From NCBI GenBank assembly GCA_958295745.1, contig OY282370.1, positions 1,706,548 to 1,770,547 on the forward strand: a stretch of 64,000 nt of DNA, in the 5' to 3' direction. Below, piece by piece: positions 29,979 to 38,880 of this stretch (position 1 is the stretch's first letter; each line of letters begins with the position of its first letter). The translations under genes and the position numbers were made by a program. Source of the DNA: an uncultured Acidimicrobiia bacterium (GTDB lineage: Bacteria > Actinomycetota > Acidimicrobiia > Spongiisociales > Spongiisociaceae). The notes under the pieces are model-generated. The model ran no database searches. It was not told where the DNA came from and worked only from the letters and a program-made list of their open reading frames with translations.

Positions 29979-30092
29979 GCACCGCATCGTAGGACCGTGT
30001 TCGGAAACCGGCGGTGAACACCCGGTGAAACTTCCGGTCGAGGGCCTCCTGATCCACGAATCCCTCCTCTCGGCATTTATACTGTCGAACCG

Positions 30093-30797
30093 ATGGACGC
30101 GCTTACCTACCCGCTCGGACGACGTTTGGCGTCCGAATTCATCGGAACGGCCTTCTTGTTGATGGCCATCGTGGGGGGAGGTATCACCGCTCAGCGGTTC
30201 AGCCCCGACGACGCCGGGATGCGGTTGCTCACGGTCGCGCTGGTCGCCGCCTTCGCCCTCATCGTGCTGATCTGGACGTTCGGCCCCGTCTCGGGGGGCC
30301 ACATAAACCCCTGCGTGACGCTGGTCGACGTGTTGCTGGGCGGCCTGTCGGCCCGCGAAGGGGCGGCCTACATAGGGGTGCAGCTCGCGGGCGGCGTCCT
30401 CGGGGCCGTCCTGGCCAACGTCATGTTCGGGATCGACCCCGTCTCATGGTCGGAGACCGCCCGCGGGGGCGGCGGTCCGTTCATGGGCGAGGCGATCGCC
30501 GTGCTGGGGCTGATGCTGGTGATATTCCTCACCGTCCGCCCGGGGGGTTTCGGACTGGCTTACACCGCCCCGGCGGTCGGGCTCTACATAGGCGCGGGCC
30601 ATTTCTTCACTTCTTCGGGCGCCTTCGCCAATCCGGCGGTGGCTGTCGCCCGCATGTTCTCCGACACGTACAACGGGATCCATCCCGCATCTGCGGCGGG
30701 TTTCGTGATCATGGAGATCATCGGGGCGGGGTTGGCCTTCGCCCTGCTGCATTACGTGTTCACACCGGTCGGCCGGGAGGCGTCCGATCGGCTCTAG
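30093..30797 (+). CDS. MIP-family channel (aquaporin/arsenite channel-like)
   Basis: 234 residues, six transmembrane helices and two half-helix motifs: HINPCVT near residue 72 and ANPAVAVAR near 180. The first NPA is NPC, and the residue right after the second NPA, normally the selectivity-filter Arg, is Val. Loss of that Arg widens the pore for solutes other than water; as I recall, the arsenite channel AqpS of Sinorhizobium meliloti also has Val here. Next to arsC this suggests arsenite efflux. Glycerol or another neutral solute remains possible. Confidence 0.87.
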   Translation: MDALTYPLGRRLASEFIGTAFLLMAIVGGGITAQRFSPDDAGMRLLTVALVAAFALIVLIWTFGPVSGGHINPCVTLVDVLLGGLSAREGAAYIGVQLAGGVLGAVLANVMFGIDPVSWSETARGGGGPFMGEAIAVLGLMLVIFLTVRPGGFGLAYTAPAVGLYIGAGHFFTSSGAFANPAVAVARMFSDTYNGIHPASAAGFVIMEIIGAGLAFALLHYVFTPVGREASDRL

Positions 30798-30824
30798 CTG
30801 TGTTCCTCCGAGCGGGCGGGTCTG

Positions 30825-32276
30825 ATGGCCGGCGCGGATATAGGTCTGATAGGTCTGGCTGTGATGGGCCAGAACCTGGTGCTCAACATGGACGACCACG
30901 GGTTCACGGTGGCCGTCTACAACCGCACCACGGCCCGAACCACCGAGTTCCTGGACGGGCGGGCCAAAGGCACCAAGGTGATAGGAACCGCCACCCTCGA
31001 GGAATTGGCGGCGTCGTTGGATTCCCCCAGGCGGATCATGATGATGGTCAAGGCGGGCCGGGCGGTGGACGCCACCATCGGACAGTTGGCGCCGCTGCTG
31101 GACGAGGGGGACATCATCATCGACGGGGGCAACTCCCATTTCGAGGACACCTCCCGCCGCGCCCGGGAACTTCGGGAGAGGGGGTTGCTGTTCGTAGGGG
31201 CCGGGATATCGGGTGGAGAGGAGGGCGCCCGCCGCGGCCCCTCGATCATGCCCGGCGGGGAGAAGGCGGCCTGGCCGCAGATAGAGGGGATACTGCGGGC
31301 CATCGCCGCCAAGGCCAAGGACGGGACCCCCTGTTGCGACTGGGTGGGCCCGGACGGCGCCGGCCACTACACCAAGATGGTTCACAACGGCATCGAATAC
31401 GGCGACATGCAGGTCATAGCGGAGGCCTACCACCTCATGCGGGTGGGATTGGGCATGACCTACCCGGAGATGGCCGGCGTCTTCTGCGACTGGAACGAAG
31501 GGTTGCTGGACTCCTATCTGATCGGCATAACCGCCGACATCCTCGCCCACGCCGACGAGCAAGGCCGCCCGACCCTCGAGAACATCCTCGACGTGGCCGG
31601 CCAGAAAGGCACCGGCAAATGGGCCGTTCTCTCCTCCCTCGACTTGGGCCGCCCGATGACGCTGGTGGCCGAAGCGGTGCATTCCAGGGTGGTTTCGGGG
31701 ATGCGCCGCCACCGCATCGAGGCGGCCGAGATACTCGGCGCAAAGGCCGGGCGGCTGGCCGATGCCGGGGAGGGTTTCGTCGACGCCGTCCACGACGCCT
31801 TGTATGCGTCGAAGATCGTGTCCTACGCCCAGGGTTTCATGTTGCTGAAGGGGGCGGCTGTCGAGTACGGATGGGACCTCGACTACGGGAGTATCGCCCG
31901 GCTGTGGCGGGAGGGCTGCATCATCAGGGCCGCCTTCCTGGACGACATCGCCGCTGCCTTCGACCGCCGGCCGGACCTGCCGAGCCTGTTGCTGGACAAG
32001 TTCTTCATCGATGCGCTGGGCCGGGCGGAGGCCGGATGGAGGCGGGTGGTCACCGCCGCCGTCGGGATCGGGATTCCGGTCCCCGCCTATTCGTCGGCGC
32101 TGGCCTTCTACGACGCCTACCGCTCCGAGCGTCTGCCCACCAACCTGGTCTCCGCCCAGCGGGACTATTTCGGCGCCCACACCTACGAGCGGGTCGACCA
32201 CCCCCGCGGTGAGTTCTTCCACACCGATTGGGCCGGCACCGGCGGCGGGGCCATTTCCGGCAGCTACCAGGCCTGA
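30825..32276 (+). CDS. gnd: 6-phosphogluconate dehydrogenase, decarboxylating
   Basis: 483 residues, full length for the long form. The nucleotide-binding GLIGLAVMGQNLVLNM at residues 7-22, NRTTART (NADP-type), the substrate-binding GPDGAGHYTKMVHNGIEYGD and the C-terminal helix region ending near EFFHTDW are visible. It oxidises 6-phosphogluconate to ribulose 5-phosphate with NADPH formation in the oxidative pentose phosphate pathway. It follows the aquaporin gene by 27 bases on the same strand; a functional link is not obvious. Confidence 0.95.
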   Translation: MAGADIGLIGLAVMGQNLVLNMDDHGFTVAVYNRTTARTTEFLDGRAKGTKVIGTATLEELAASLDSPRRIMMMVKAGRAVDATIGQLAPLLDEGDIIIDGGNSHFEDTSRRARELRERGLLFVGAGISGGEEGARRGPSIMPGGEKAAWPQIEGILRAIAAKAKDGTPCCDWVGPDGAGHYTKMVHNGIEYGDMQVIAEAYHLMRVGLGMTYPEMAGVFCDWNEGLLDSYLIGITADILAHADEQGRPTLENILDVAGQKGTGKWAVLSSLDLGRPMTLVAEAVHSRVVSGMRRHRIEAAEILGAKAGRLADAGEGFVDAVHDALYASKIVSYAQGFMLLKGAAVEYGWDLDYGSIARLWREGCIIRAAFLDDIAAAFDRRPDLPSLLLDKFFIDALGRAEAGWRRVVTAAVGIGIPVPAYSSALAFYDAYRSERLPTNLVSAQRDYFGAHTYERVDHPRGEFFHTDWAGTGGGAISGSYQA

Positions 32277-32309
32277 AGGCGGTTACGGTGTTGGAGGGGG
32301 ATGTGTTTG

Positions 32310-32334
32310 TTACGACCGGGTAATCCCGGGTCAT
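32310..32334. terminator. Hairpin after gnd
   Basis: GACCGGG, a short TAAT loop and CCCGGGTC (one bulged base) lie 33 bases after the gnd stop, between the convergent gnd and manA genes. Likely a shared terminator; no clear U-run. Confidence 0.4.
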
Positions 32335-32403
32335 GAGGTTGCTCAACGCCCGTGCAGCCCACCCCGGCGTTCCCGGCCATGAACGTCAGGGTCTATGCGC
32401 AAG

Positions 32404-33519
32404 TCATAGAGCCGCACCGATCATGATTTCGAGCAGGGCGGCGGCGCCCGGCGCGGTTACCGCGGTATAGGGGGCATCCGCCGCCGGGATCACCAGGGCG
32501 GCGCCCGTCCTGAGATCGATCGGGGGGGCTTCCTCCGCCTCTACGACGGCGCGGCCTTCTGCCGTCATCAGGATGCGCAGCTCCGGTTCCTTGCCGATAT
32601 CGATCACACCTCCTCCGTGCGTCCGGTGTTCCCGCATTCGGTAGTGGGGGTCGTCGATCAGCAGGCGGTTCCCCTCGCCCTCCATCGCCGCGAGGTAGGG
32701 GCAGGCCGGGGGTTCCGCCGACAGCGCCTGCAAGGCCTCGAGTATCTGCAGAGGGCGGGGCGGGCGTCCGTACTCCTCGGTCCAGTCGTAGAGGCGGAAG
32801 GTGGTGTCGGAAGGGGTCTGGACCTCGGCCACGGTCACTCCTGCGCCGAGCGCATGCATCGTTCCCGCCGGGAGGTGGTGGAAGTCGCCCCGCCGCACCT
32901 CGATCCGCTCCATCAGGGGGACTATGGCGGGGGTTCCGGCCGCCGCCCGCACCTCCTCCATCCCCACTCCCGGACGCAGGCCTTTGTAGATGGCAGCCCC
33001 CGGCTCGGCGTCCAGTACGTACCACGACTCGGTTTTGGGCTGCCATCCCCGGCGGCCGGCGGCTTGGATCTCGTCGGGATGCACCTGAATGGAGAGGGGT
33101 TGAGCGGCATCGAGCAGCTTGAAGAGGAGCGGGAAGGTCCCATCCGGGGCGGCTCGGGCCGACCCCAGCAACGCAGGGCCCAGCTCCGCGATGAGACGGC
33201 GGAGGGTCTTCCCCCGATGGGGGCCGGCGCTTACCGGCGTACGCCGCCCTTCCCCGAAGGAATCGCCGTCTTCCGATCCGCCCAAGGCCTCGCCGTCCAG
33301 GTCGGCCACCTCCCAGGACTCTCCATAGACCGCTCCGCCCGGTTGCCCGGCCGCCGGCAGCTTGCCGAGCGCCGACAGCTTGCCGAGCGCCGACAGCTTG
33401 CTTCCGCCCCACGGTTTGGCGACCAGAATCGGATCGAGGGTCAGCGGGCCGGGGCCTCTCACCGGCGCCCCCCGGCCCGGCCGCCCGGCGGGCGGAGGGC
33501 GGAGTCCGGAGCCGCGCAT
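32404..33519 (-). CDS. manA: Mannose-6-phosphate isomerase, class I
   Basis: 371 residues. Zinc-site and active-site motifs are visible: LSIQVHPDEIQAA, KTESWYVLDAE, the HHLPAGTMHALGAGVTVAE segment and a C-terminal cupin half. The enzyme interconverts mannose 6-phosphate and fructose 6-phosphate, feeding mannose into glycolysis or GDP-mannose synthesis. Near the N-terminus an 18-bp tandem duplication inserts a KLSALG repeat between the KPWGG motif and the rest of the domain. ATG at 33519; the true start might be a few codons later. Confidence 0.9.
   Translation of the reverse strand: MRGSGLRPPPAGRPGRGAPVRGPGPLTLDPILVAKPWGGSKLSALGKLSALGKLPAAGQPGGAVYGESWEVADLDGEALGGSEDGDSFGEGRRTPVSAGPHRGKTLRRLIAELGPALLGSARAAPDGTFPLLFKLLDAAQPLSIQVHPDEIQAAGRRGWQPKTESWYVLDAEPGAAIYKGLRPGVGMEEVRAAAGTPAIVPLMERIEVRRGDFHHLPAGTMHALGAGVTVAEVQTPSDTTFRLYDWTEEYGRPPRPLQILEALQALSAEPPACPYLAAMEGEGNRLLIDDPHYRMREHRTHGGGVIDIGKEPELRILMTAEGRAVVEAEEAPPIDLRTGAALVIPAADAPYTAVTAPGAAALLEIMIGAAL
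33358..33400. repeat. 18-bp tandem repeat in manA
   Basis: Two full copies (33358-33375, 33376-33393) and a partial third copy encode KLSALG repeats in the N-terminal loop of ManA. In frame, so it does not break the gene. Confidence 0.9.
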
Positions 33520-33620
33520 AACATGGCGGTGATGCCGACCAGTCTCATACGGATGGATCGTATCCTGTGCGGGCGCTTACGCCCGGCCAATTTCCGAGCG
33601 TTTCGAGCGATGGAGACACC

Positions 33621-36173
33621 ATGACCGAAGACCCCTACCGGCTGCCGCGCAATCCGGCGCCCCGCCATTACCGGATCCACATCGAACCCGACTTGGAGCA
33701 GGCCGCCTTCACCGGCATGGAGGTGGTGACCCTGGAAGTGTCGGAACCCACCGATCGGGTGGTGTTGAACGCCGCCGAGCTGGAGATCCACGAGGCCTGG
33801 TTTATACGGGCGGGCGCCGAGCGGATCGACGCCGAGGTGGAGTACCGCGAGGAGGAGCAACGGGCCGCCTTCACGTTGGACAGGCCGCTGGAGGCGGGCG
33901 AATGGGGGCTGCACTGCCGCTTCAGCGGGGTGCTCAACGATCAGCTGCGGGGTTTCTACCGTTCCACCTTCACCGACGTGGACGGGCGGGAGCAGGTGAT
34001 CGCCACCACCCAGTTCGAGGCCACCGACGCCCGGCGGGCCTTCCCCTGCTGGGATGAGCCCGACTTCAAAGCGAGCTTCGGCGTCACCCTCGTGGTGCCC
34101 GACCACCTGACGGCGGTGTCGAACGGGGCCGAGATCGGGCGGGCCCCCGCCGGGGCCGGGAAGACGGCCGTCACCTTCGCCGACACCATCGTGATGTCCA
34201 CCTACCTGGTGGCCTTCGTGGTGGGGCCCTTCGAGGCCACCGAACCAGTGGACGTCAACGGAGCACCCCTCCGGATAGTGGTCCCGAAAGGCAAGGCACA
34301 CCTGGCCGGCTTCGCCCTGGAATGCAGCCGGTTCTGCCTCGACTACCTGGCTTCCTACTACGGGATTCCCTATCCGGGCGGCAAGGTGGACATGGTGGCG
34401 GTCCCCGACTTCGCGTTCGGCGCCATGGAGAACCTCGGCTGCATCACCTACCGGGAGTCCCTGCTGCTGGTCGACGAGGCCACCGCCACCTCTGCGGAGA
34501 AGATGCGGGTGTTGGACGTTATCGGCCACGAGCTGGCCCACATGTGGTTCGGCGATCTGGTCACCATGAAGTGGTGGAACGGAATCTGGCTCAACGAGGC
34601 GTTCGCCACCTTCATGGAGATGAAAGCCACCGACGCCTACCGGCCCGAATGGAAGCGATGGCTGGAGTTCGCCGCCGTCGAGCGCCCGTGGGCTTTGAAG
34701 GTGGACGATCTGGCCGGCACACGCCCGGTGGAGTACGAGGTGCGGTCCCCCGAGGACGCCGAGGGGATGTTCGACGCCCTCACCTACGGGAAGGGTTCGG
34801 CGGTGCTGCGCATGATGGAGCAGTACATAGGCGAAGAGCCGTTCCGCCGGGGGGTTGGTTCCTATCTGCGGGCCCACGCCTATGCCAACACCGAGACACG
34901 GGACCTGTGGCAGAGCCTCGACCGGGCGTCGGGCCGCCCGGTGGGGGAGATCATGGACACCTGGATACTGCAGGGGGGCTACCCGCAGCTGACGGTGCGG
35001 GCGGTGGAGGGGGGCGTCTCCCTGGAGCAGCGCCGCTTCATGATCATCCCCGACCCCGCCGACCGGACCTCTTGGGCGCTGCCGGTCCGGCTCCGGGGGG
35101 CGGCGGGCGGAAAGGACTGGCAGGCCGAAGTGTTGCTGGACGGCCCGCAGGCGGTTGTTCCGGCACCCGGACCCCTCGATTGGGTGGCCGCCAACGCGGG
35201 CGGCCACGGTTTCTACCGGTGTCTGTACGAAGGGGCGCTTCTCTCGGCGCTGGTGGATCGGCTCGACCGGCTGGACCCCCTGGAGCGGTTCACTCTGGTG
35301 GACGACGCCTGGGCCTTCGTGGAGTCGGGGCAGGCCGGAGCGGCCTCCTTCATCGGGATGGCGTCCACTTTCACCGGCGAGACGGAGCAGGCGGTGTGGG
35401 GAGCGTTGCTGGGCGGGGCGGGCGGCATCGGGCATCATCTGGTCACCGACGAGGTCCGCCCCCGGTTCGAGGAATGGGTGGCCGGCCTGGTAACCCCGAC
35501 GGCCGACCGGCTCGGGTGGGTTCCGGCGGAAGGCGAAACCGACCTGGTGCGCCGTCTGCGGGGCCGGGTGATCGGGGGGCTGGGAAGCCTGGCAAATCTC
35601 CCCGCAGTGGTCGAGCAGGCCCGCCGCACCTACGAACGGATGGCGGCCGATCCGGCCTCCGTGGACCCGGAGGTGGGGACCGCGGCTTTGTTCGTCTGCG
35701 CATCCCACGGCGGCGCCGGCACCTATCAGGCCTTCCTGGCCCGCCACAAGGACGCCCCCAACCCCCAGGAAGCCATGAAGTACCTGAGGGCGTTGGCTTC
35801 TTTCGACGACCCGGAGGCGGTGGACCGCACCTTCGGCCTGATAGAGGACGGAACCGTCCGCAACCAGGACACCGCCTGGGTGCTGGCCCGGATGCTGGCC
35901 AACCGGGTATCGGGCCCGTATGCCTGGGCCCGGCTGCGGGAGGAATGGTCCGGTATGGCGTCCTCCATCCCCCCGATGACCCATTCGAGGATGGTGGAAG
36001 GGATCCCGGCGCTGTCCGAACCGGAGGTGGCGGCCGATGTGGAAGCCTTCTTCGCCGAGAACCCTCTGCCCCATGCCGTCAAGGCCGTAGAGCAGAAGCT
36101 GGAGCGGCTGCGGGCGATGGTGATGATGCGGGAGCGGGAGACGGCGGGCGCGGCGCAGGCGCTGACGGCCTGA
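33621..36173 (+). CDS. pepN: Aminopeptidase N (M1 family zinc metallopeptidase)
   Basis: 850 residues. The substrate-recognition motif GAMEN (near residue 267), the zinc motif HELAHMWFGD (near 303) and the third ligand Glu in WLNEAFATF 18 residues later are intact. An ERAP1-like C-terminal domain follows. It removes N-terminal amino acids from peptides in the cytoplasm. ATG 33621 has GGAGA nearby and gives the family N-terminus TEDPYRLPRNPAPRHYRI; an upstream start at 33567 is not needed. Confidence 0.95.
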   Translation: MTEDPYRLPRNPAPRHYRIHIEPDLEQAAFTGMEVVTLEVSEPTDRVVLNAAELEIHEAWFIRAGAERIDAEVEYREEEQRAAFTLDRPLEAGEWGLHCRFSGVLNDQLRGFYRSTFTDVDGREQVIATTQFEATDARRAFPCWDEPDFKASFGVTLVVPDHLTAVSNGAEIGRAPAGAGKTAVTFADTIVMSTYLVAFVVGPFEATEPVDVNGAPLRIVVPKGKAHLAGFALECSRFCLDYLASYYGIPYPGGKVDMVAVPDFAFGAMENLGCITYRESLLLVDEATATSAEKMRVLDVIGHELAHMWFGDLVTMKWWNGIWLNEAFATFMEMKATDAYRPEWKRWLEFAAVERPWALKVDDLAGTRPVEYEVRSPEDAEGMFDALTYGKGSAVLRMMEQYIGEEPFRRGVGSYLRAHAYANTETRDLWQSLDRASGRPVGEIMDTWILQGGYPQLTVRAVEGGVSLEQRRFMIIPDPADRTSWALPVRLRGAAGGKDWQAEVLLDGPQAVVPAPGPLDWVAANAGGHGFYRCLYEGALLSALVDRLDRLDPLERFTLVDDAWAFVESGQAGAASFIGMASTFTGETEQAVWGALLGGAGGIGHHLVTDEVRPRFEEWVAGLVTPTADRLGWVPAEGETDLVRRLRGRVIGGLGSLANLPAVVEQARRTYERMAADPASVDPEVGTAALFVCASHGGAGTYQAFLARHKDAPNPQEAMKYLRALASFDDPEAVDRTFGLIEDGTVRNQDTAWVLARMLANRVSGPYAWARLREEWSGMASSIPPMTHSRMVEGIPALSEPEVAADVEAFFAENPLPHAVKAVEQKLERLRAMVMMRERETAGAAQALTA

Positions 36174-36259
36174 TCTCTCCGGTCTCTCGCAGTGACCCGT
36201 TCGCACCCCGCGCGCCGGTCCGGACGTACTACCGTGGTGGGGTCGAGAAAGGGAAGTGA

Positions 36260-36898
36260 ATGGAGATCTCCTTCTGGGTCGATCCGGTCTGACCCTGGTG
36301 TTGGGTGACGGCCCGGTGGGTCGTCGACGAAGTGGCGCCGGTCAGGGATATACAGGTCGGGTGGGAACCGATCAGCCTGCTGTTCAAGAACCGACCCGAT
36401 CCCGGCAGCGACCGGTACGAGGACTCCGCCCGCACACATGGGTTGCTGCGGGTGATGGAGTCGGTGCGGACCGAGGCGGGCAACGACGGCGTCTTCCGCT
36501 CCTACTGGGCGTTCGGCGCCCTGATCCACCACGACGGGTTGCTGCACGACTTCGACGTGGGGGAGGCGCTGTCCGCGGTCGGCCTCGACCCGGTACACGC
36601 CGAGGCGTTCGGCGACGAAGGCCGGGATGCGGAGATACGCCGGCGCATGGACGCCGGGCTGGAGCTGGTGGGCGAGGATGTGGGGACGCCGATCATCGCC
36701 ATGGATGACGGCCGCGGCGGTCGGGCCGGCATCTTCGGGCCGGTCATCACCCGGGTACCGACCGGCGAGGCTTCCCTCCGGCTCTGGGACATGGTGGTGG
36801 ACGCAACTTCGACCCCCGGTTTCTGGGAGCTGAAGCGGACCCGCACCGAGGGCCCCCGGTTCGGGGAGCGCCCTGTGGGTGTTCCACCGCCCGGCTGA
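36260..36898 (+). CDS. Selenoprotein: Rv2466c-family mycothiol-dependent oxidoreductase (DsbA fold), Sec at codon 11
   Basis: An ATG at 36260 opens a frame that meets TGA at 36290-36292 (codon 11) and then continues to 36898 without further stops. Read as selenocysteine, the N-terminus is MEISFWVDPVUPWCWVTARW, which aligns with the DPLCPWCW active site of Rv2466c/DsbA-type proteins with Sec replacing the first Cys. Downstream segments VRDIQVGWEPISLL, LVGEDVGTPIIAM and FWELKRTRTE match the family closely. Without read-through the protein would lack its active-site Sec/Cys and first strand. A tRNA-Sec gene 10 kb away shows the organism decodes UGA as Sec. 212 residues. Confidence 0.88.
36307..36325 (+). 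promoter_or_regulatory. Candidate bacterial SECIS hairpin
   Basis: GACGGCCC (36307-36314), loop GGT, GGGTCGTC (36318-36325): an 8-bp stem with one G-U pair. The stem starts 14 bases and the GGU loop 22 bases after the UGA, in the range expected for SelB-binding hairpins, and a GGU apical loop is also found in E. coli fdhF. UGACC (36290-36294) can additionally pair with GGUCA (36340-36344) to close a larger outer stem. Confidence 0.65.
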
Positions 36899-36962
36899 GC
36901 TTTCGGCGGGCGGTCCTTTTCCGGTATCTTGACCACTATGAGACGATCTGAAAGGAGCTGAC

Positions 36963-37739
36963 ATGACGCGGCCGGTCCGAATCGCGGTACAGATCGCTCC
37001 CCAGCACGGCGACTACCGGGACATCCGCGCCGCGGCGGTCCGCGCCGAGGAAAAAGGGGCGGACATCATCTACAACTGGGATCACTTCTACCCGCTGTGG
37101 GGAGACGACTCCGGGCAGCATTTCGAGTGCTGGACGATGCTGGCATCCTGGGCGGAGGTGACCGAACGGGTGGAGATCGGAGCTTTGGTTACCTGCTACT
37201 CCTACCGCAACGCCCACCTCTTGGCCGACATGGCCCGTACGGTGGACCACATCAGCGGCGGCCGTTTGATCCTCGGGTTGGGGGGCGGATGGGCCGAGAA
37301 GGACTACAAGGAATACGAGTACCCCTTCGGGACCTTCGGGGGCCGGCTGCGGGACCTGGACACCGGCCTCTACAAGATCGAGCGGCGGTTGAAACTTCTC
37401 AATCCGCCCCCCATGCGGGACATTCCGATCCTCATCGGCGGCCAGGGCGAGAAGCACACCCTGCGCACCGCGGGCCGATACGCCGACATATGGCATAGCT
37501 TCTGCGACGCCGAGGCCTTCTCCCGCAAGAGCCGCATCCTGGACGAATGGTGCCGCGCCGCCGGGCGGGACCCCTCGGCCGTGGAGCGGTCGGTCGGTGC
37601 CAACTTCGGTGATCTGGACGGGGCCGAGCGGCTGTTGGAAGCCGGCGCAACCCAGTTCACGCTGACGGTGGACGGCCCCGCCTTCGACTTGGCCGGGCTC
37701 GACGAATGGATCGCCTGGCGGGGCGAAAAGAACACCTGA
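36963..37739 (+). CDS. LLM-class F420-dependent oxidoreductase
   Basis: 258 residues, luciferase-like TIM barrel. Family features include GADIIYNWDHFYPLWGD, the RNAHLLADMARTVDHISGGR segment and LGLGGGWAEKDYKEYEYPFG, followed by PILIGGQGEKHTLRTAGRYA near residue 155. Such enzymes move hydride to or from deazaflavin F420 (or FMN). Substrate unknown. The ATG has AAAGGAG seven bases upstream. It lies 64 bases after the selenoprotein gene on the same strand, so the two may be co-transcribed. Confidence 0.88.
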   Translation: MTRPVRIAVQIAPQHGDYRDIRAAAVRAEEKGADIIYNWDHFYPLWGDDSGQHFECWTMLASWAEVTERVEIGALVTCYSYRNAHLLADMARTVDHISGGRLILGLGGGWAEKDYKEYEYPFGTFGGRLRDLDTGLYKIERRLKLLNPPPMRDIPILIGGQGEKHTLRTAGRYADIWHSFCDAEAFSRKSRILDEWCRAAGRDPSAVERSVGANFGDLDGAERLLEAGATQFTLTVDGPAFDLAGLDEWIAWRGEKNT

Positions 37740-37778
37740 TCATGGGAACACCTGATCATGGGAACACCTGATCTTGGG
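37731..37778. repeat. Three tandem 16-bp repeats at the end of the LLM gene
   Basis: AACACCTGATCATGGG occurs at 37731-37746 and 37747-37762, then a third copy with one change (CTTGGG) at 37763-37778. The first copy contains the stop codon of the LLM gene. Each copy carries the palindrome TGATCA or its variant. Confidence 0.9.
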
Positions 37779-37837
37779 ATCGTGCAGGGATCGAAAACGA
37801 GGGGGGCTTGCCGCCGTTCTCGGGGGCGCCTGATCTG

Positions 37838-38821
37838 ATGCTCTGGCTGGGGATAGTCCTCATCGCGGCGGGAATCGCTTTGTTGTGGGTGTCGGCCGAT
37901 CCGTTCGTGGTGGCGGCCGTCCGCCTAGCCCGTATCTGGGGGGTTTCGCCGGTGTTGGTCGGAGCGCTGGTGATCGGTTTCGGCACGTCCGCCCCCGAGA
38001 TGTTGGTCAGCGTCCTGGCCGCGGCCCGGGGGGAGCTGGCCTCGTCCATCGGGAACGTGGTGGGGTCGAATGCCGCCAACCTGTCCTTGGTGCTTGGGGT
38101 GAGCGCGGTGATATCCCCTGTGGTGGGTCAGCTTCGCATACTCCGGCGGGAAGGGGTCATCACCCTCATAGCAATGGCGGCGGTGCTCTTGGTGGCCTGG
38201 GACGATACTCTCCTGCGGGTCGAAGGGGTGGGTTTGATGGCGGCCATGGCAGTGGCGGCGGTGTTGCTGGTGGTGTGGTCCCGCCGGGATATGGCGTCCG
38301 GGTTGGCGGGGGTCGGCCTGGCAGATATCGACCTCGAGGCAGACCCCGACGAAGAGAGGCACCGGGCGGGCCGTGAGATCGGCAGGGCGGTCATGTCGTT
38401 GGTCGGCATCGTGTTCGGCGCGTCGCTGCTCGTGGAAGGGGGCGGCCGGGTGGCCGAGGTCTACGGACTGTCCGGGGGGTTCGTGGGCGCCACCATCTTC
38501 GCCCTCGGGACCAGCCTGCCCGAGCTGGTCACGGCCGGAGCGGCGGCCCGGCGCAAAGCCAACGAGCTGGTGATCGGCAACCTGTTGGGCTCCAACCTGT
38601 TCAATTCCTTCTTGGTGGTGGGGTTGGCCGGTGTGGTGGGCGCCGGGGCGATAGGAGAACGCCGGGTGTGGGAACACGTGATGATGATGGTGATCGGGCT
38701 GCTGGTGGGGATCCTCGCCGTCACCCGCCGGCGCCTGGGAAGGATCCAAGGCCTGATACTGCTGGCGGCCTTCGTGATGTTCATCCTCGTCGTTTCCCAA
38801 CAGGCCGCGATTCCACAATAG
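37838..38821 (+). CDS. Calcium/sodium antiporter family membrane protein (CaCA, YrbG-like)
   Basis: About 327 residues with roughly ten transmembrane helices and the two inverted alpha-repeat signatures: GFGTSAPEMLVS followed by GNVVGSNAANLSLVLG in the first half and ALGTSLPELVTA followed by GNLLGSNLFNSFLVVG in the second. A charged loop of about 30 residues separates the halves. It exchanges Ca2+ (or another cation) for Na+ or H+. The ATG at 37838 is preferred; a TTG at 37808 is the alternative. Confidence 0.9.
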   Translation: MLWLGIVLIAAGIALLWVSADPFVVAAVRLARIWGVSPVLVGALVIGFGTSAPEMLVSVLAAARGELASSIGNVVGSNAANLSLVLGVSAVISPVVGQLRILRREGVITLIAMAAVLLVAWDDTLLRVEGVGLMAAMAVAAVLLVVWSRRDMASGLAGVGLADIDLEADPDEERHRAGREIGRAVMSLVGIVFGASLLVEGGGRVAEVYGLSGGFVGATIFALGTSLPELVTAGAAARRKANELVIGNLLGSNLFNSFLVVGLAGVVGAGAIGERRVWEHVMMMVIGLLVGILAVTRRRLGRIQGLILLAAFVMFILVVSQQAAIPQ

Positions 38822-38880
38822 CCCGGACGGGTCACCGACTTACGTCCGTTTTGCGACCGAAGTAGGGGAGAACCGCCGGG

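Noticed and set aside
30444..32222. 592-codon minus-strand and 588-codon plus-strand frames over gnd
   Set aside because: Both are out-of-frame shadows; the 6-phosphogluconate dehydrogenase frame has full homology.
33459..36206. 915-codon minus-strand ORF
   Set aside because: Antisense to pepN, which has all M1 peptidase motifs.
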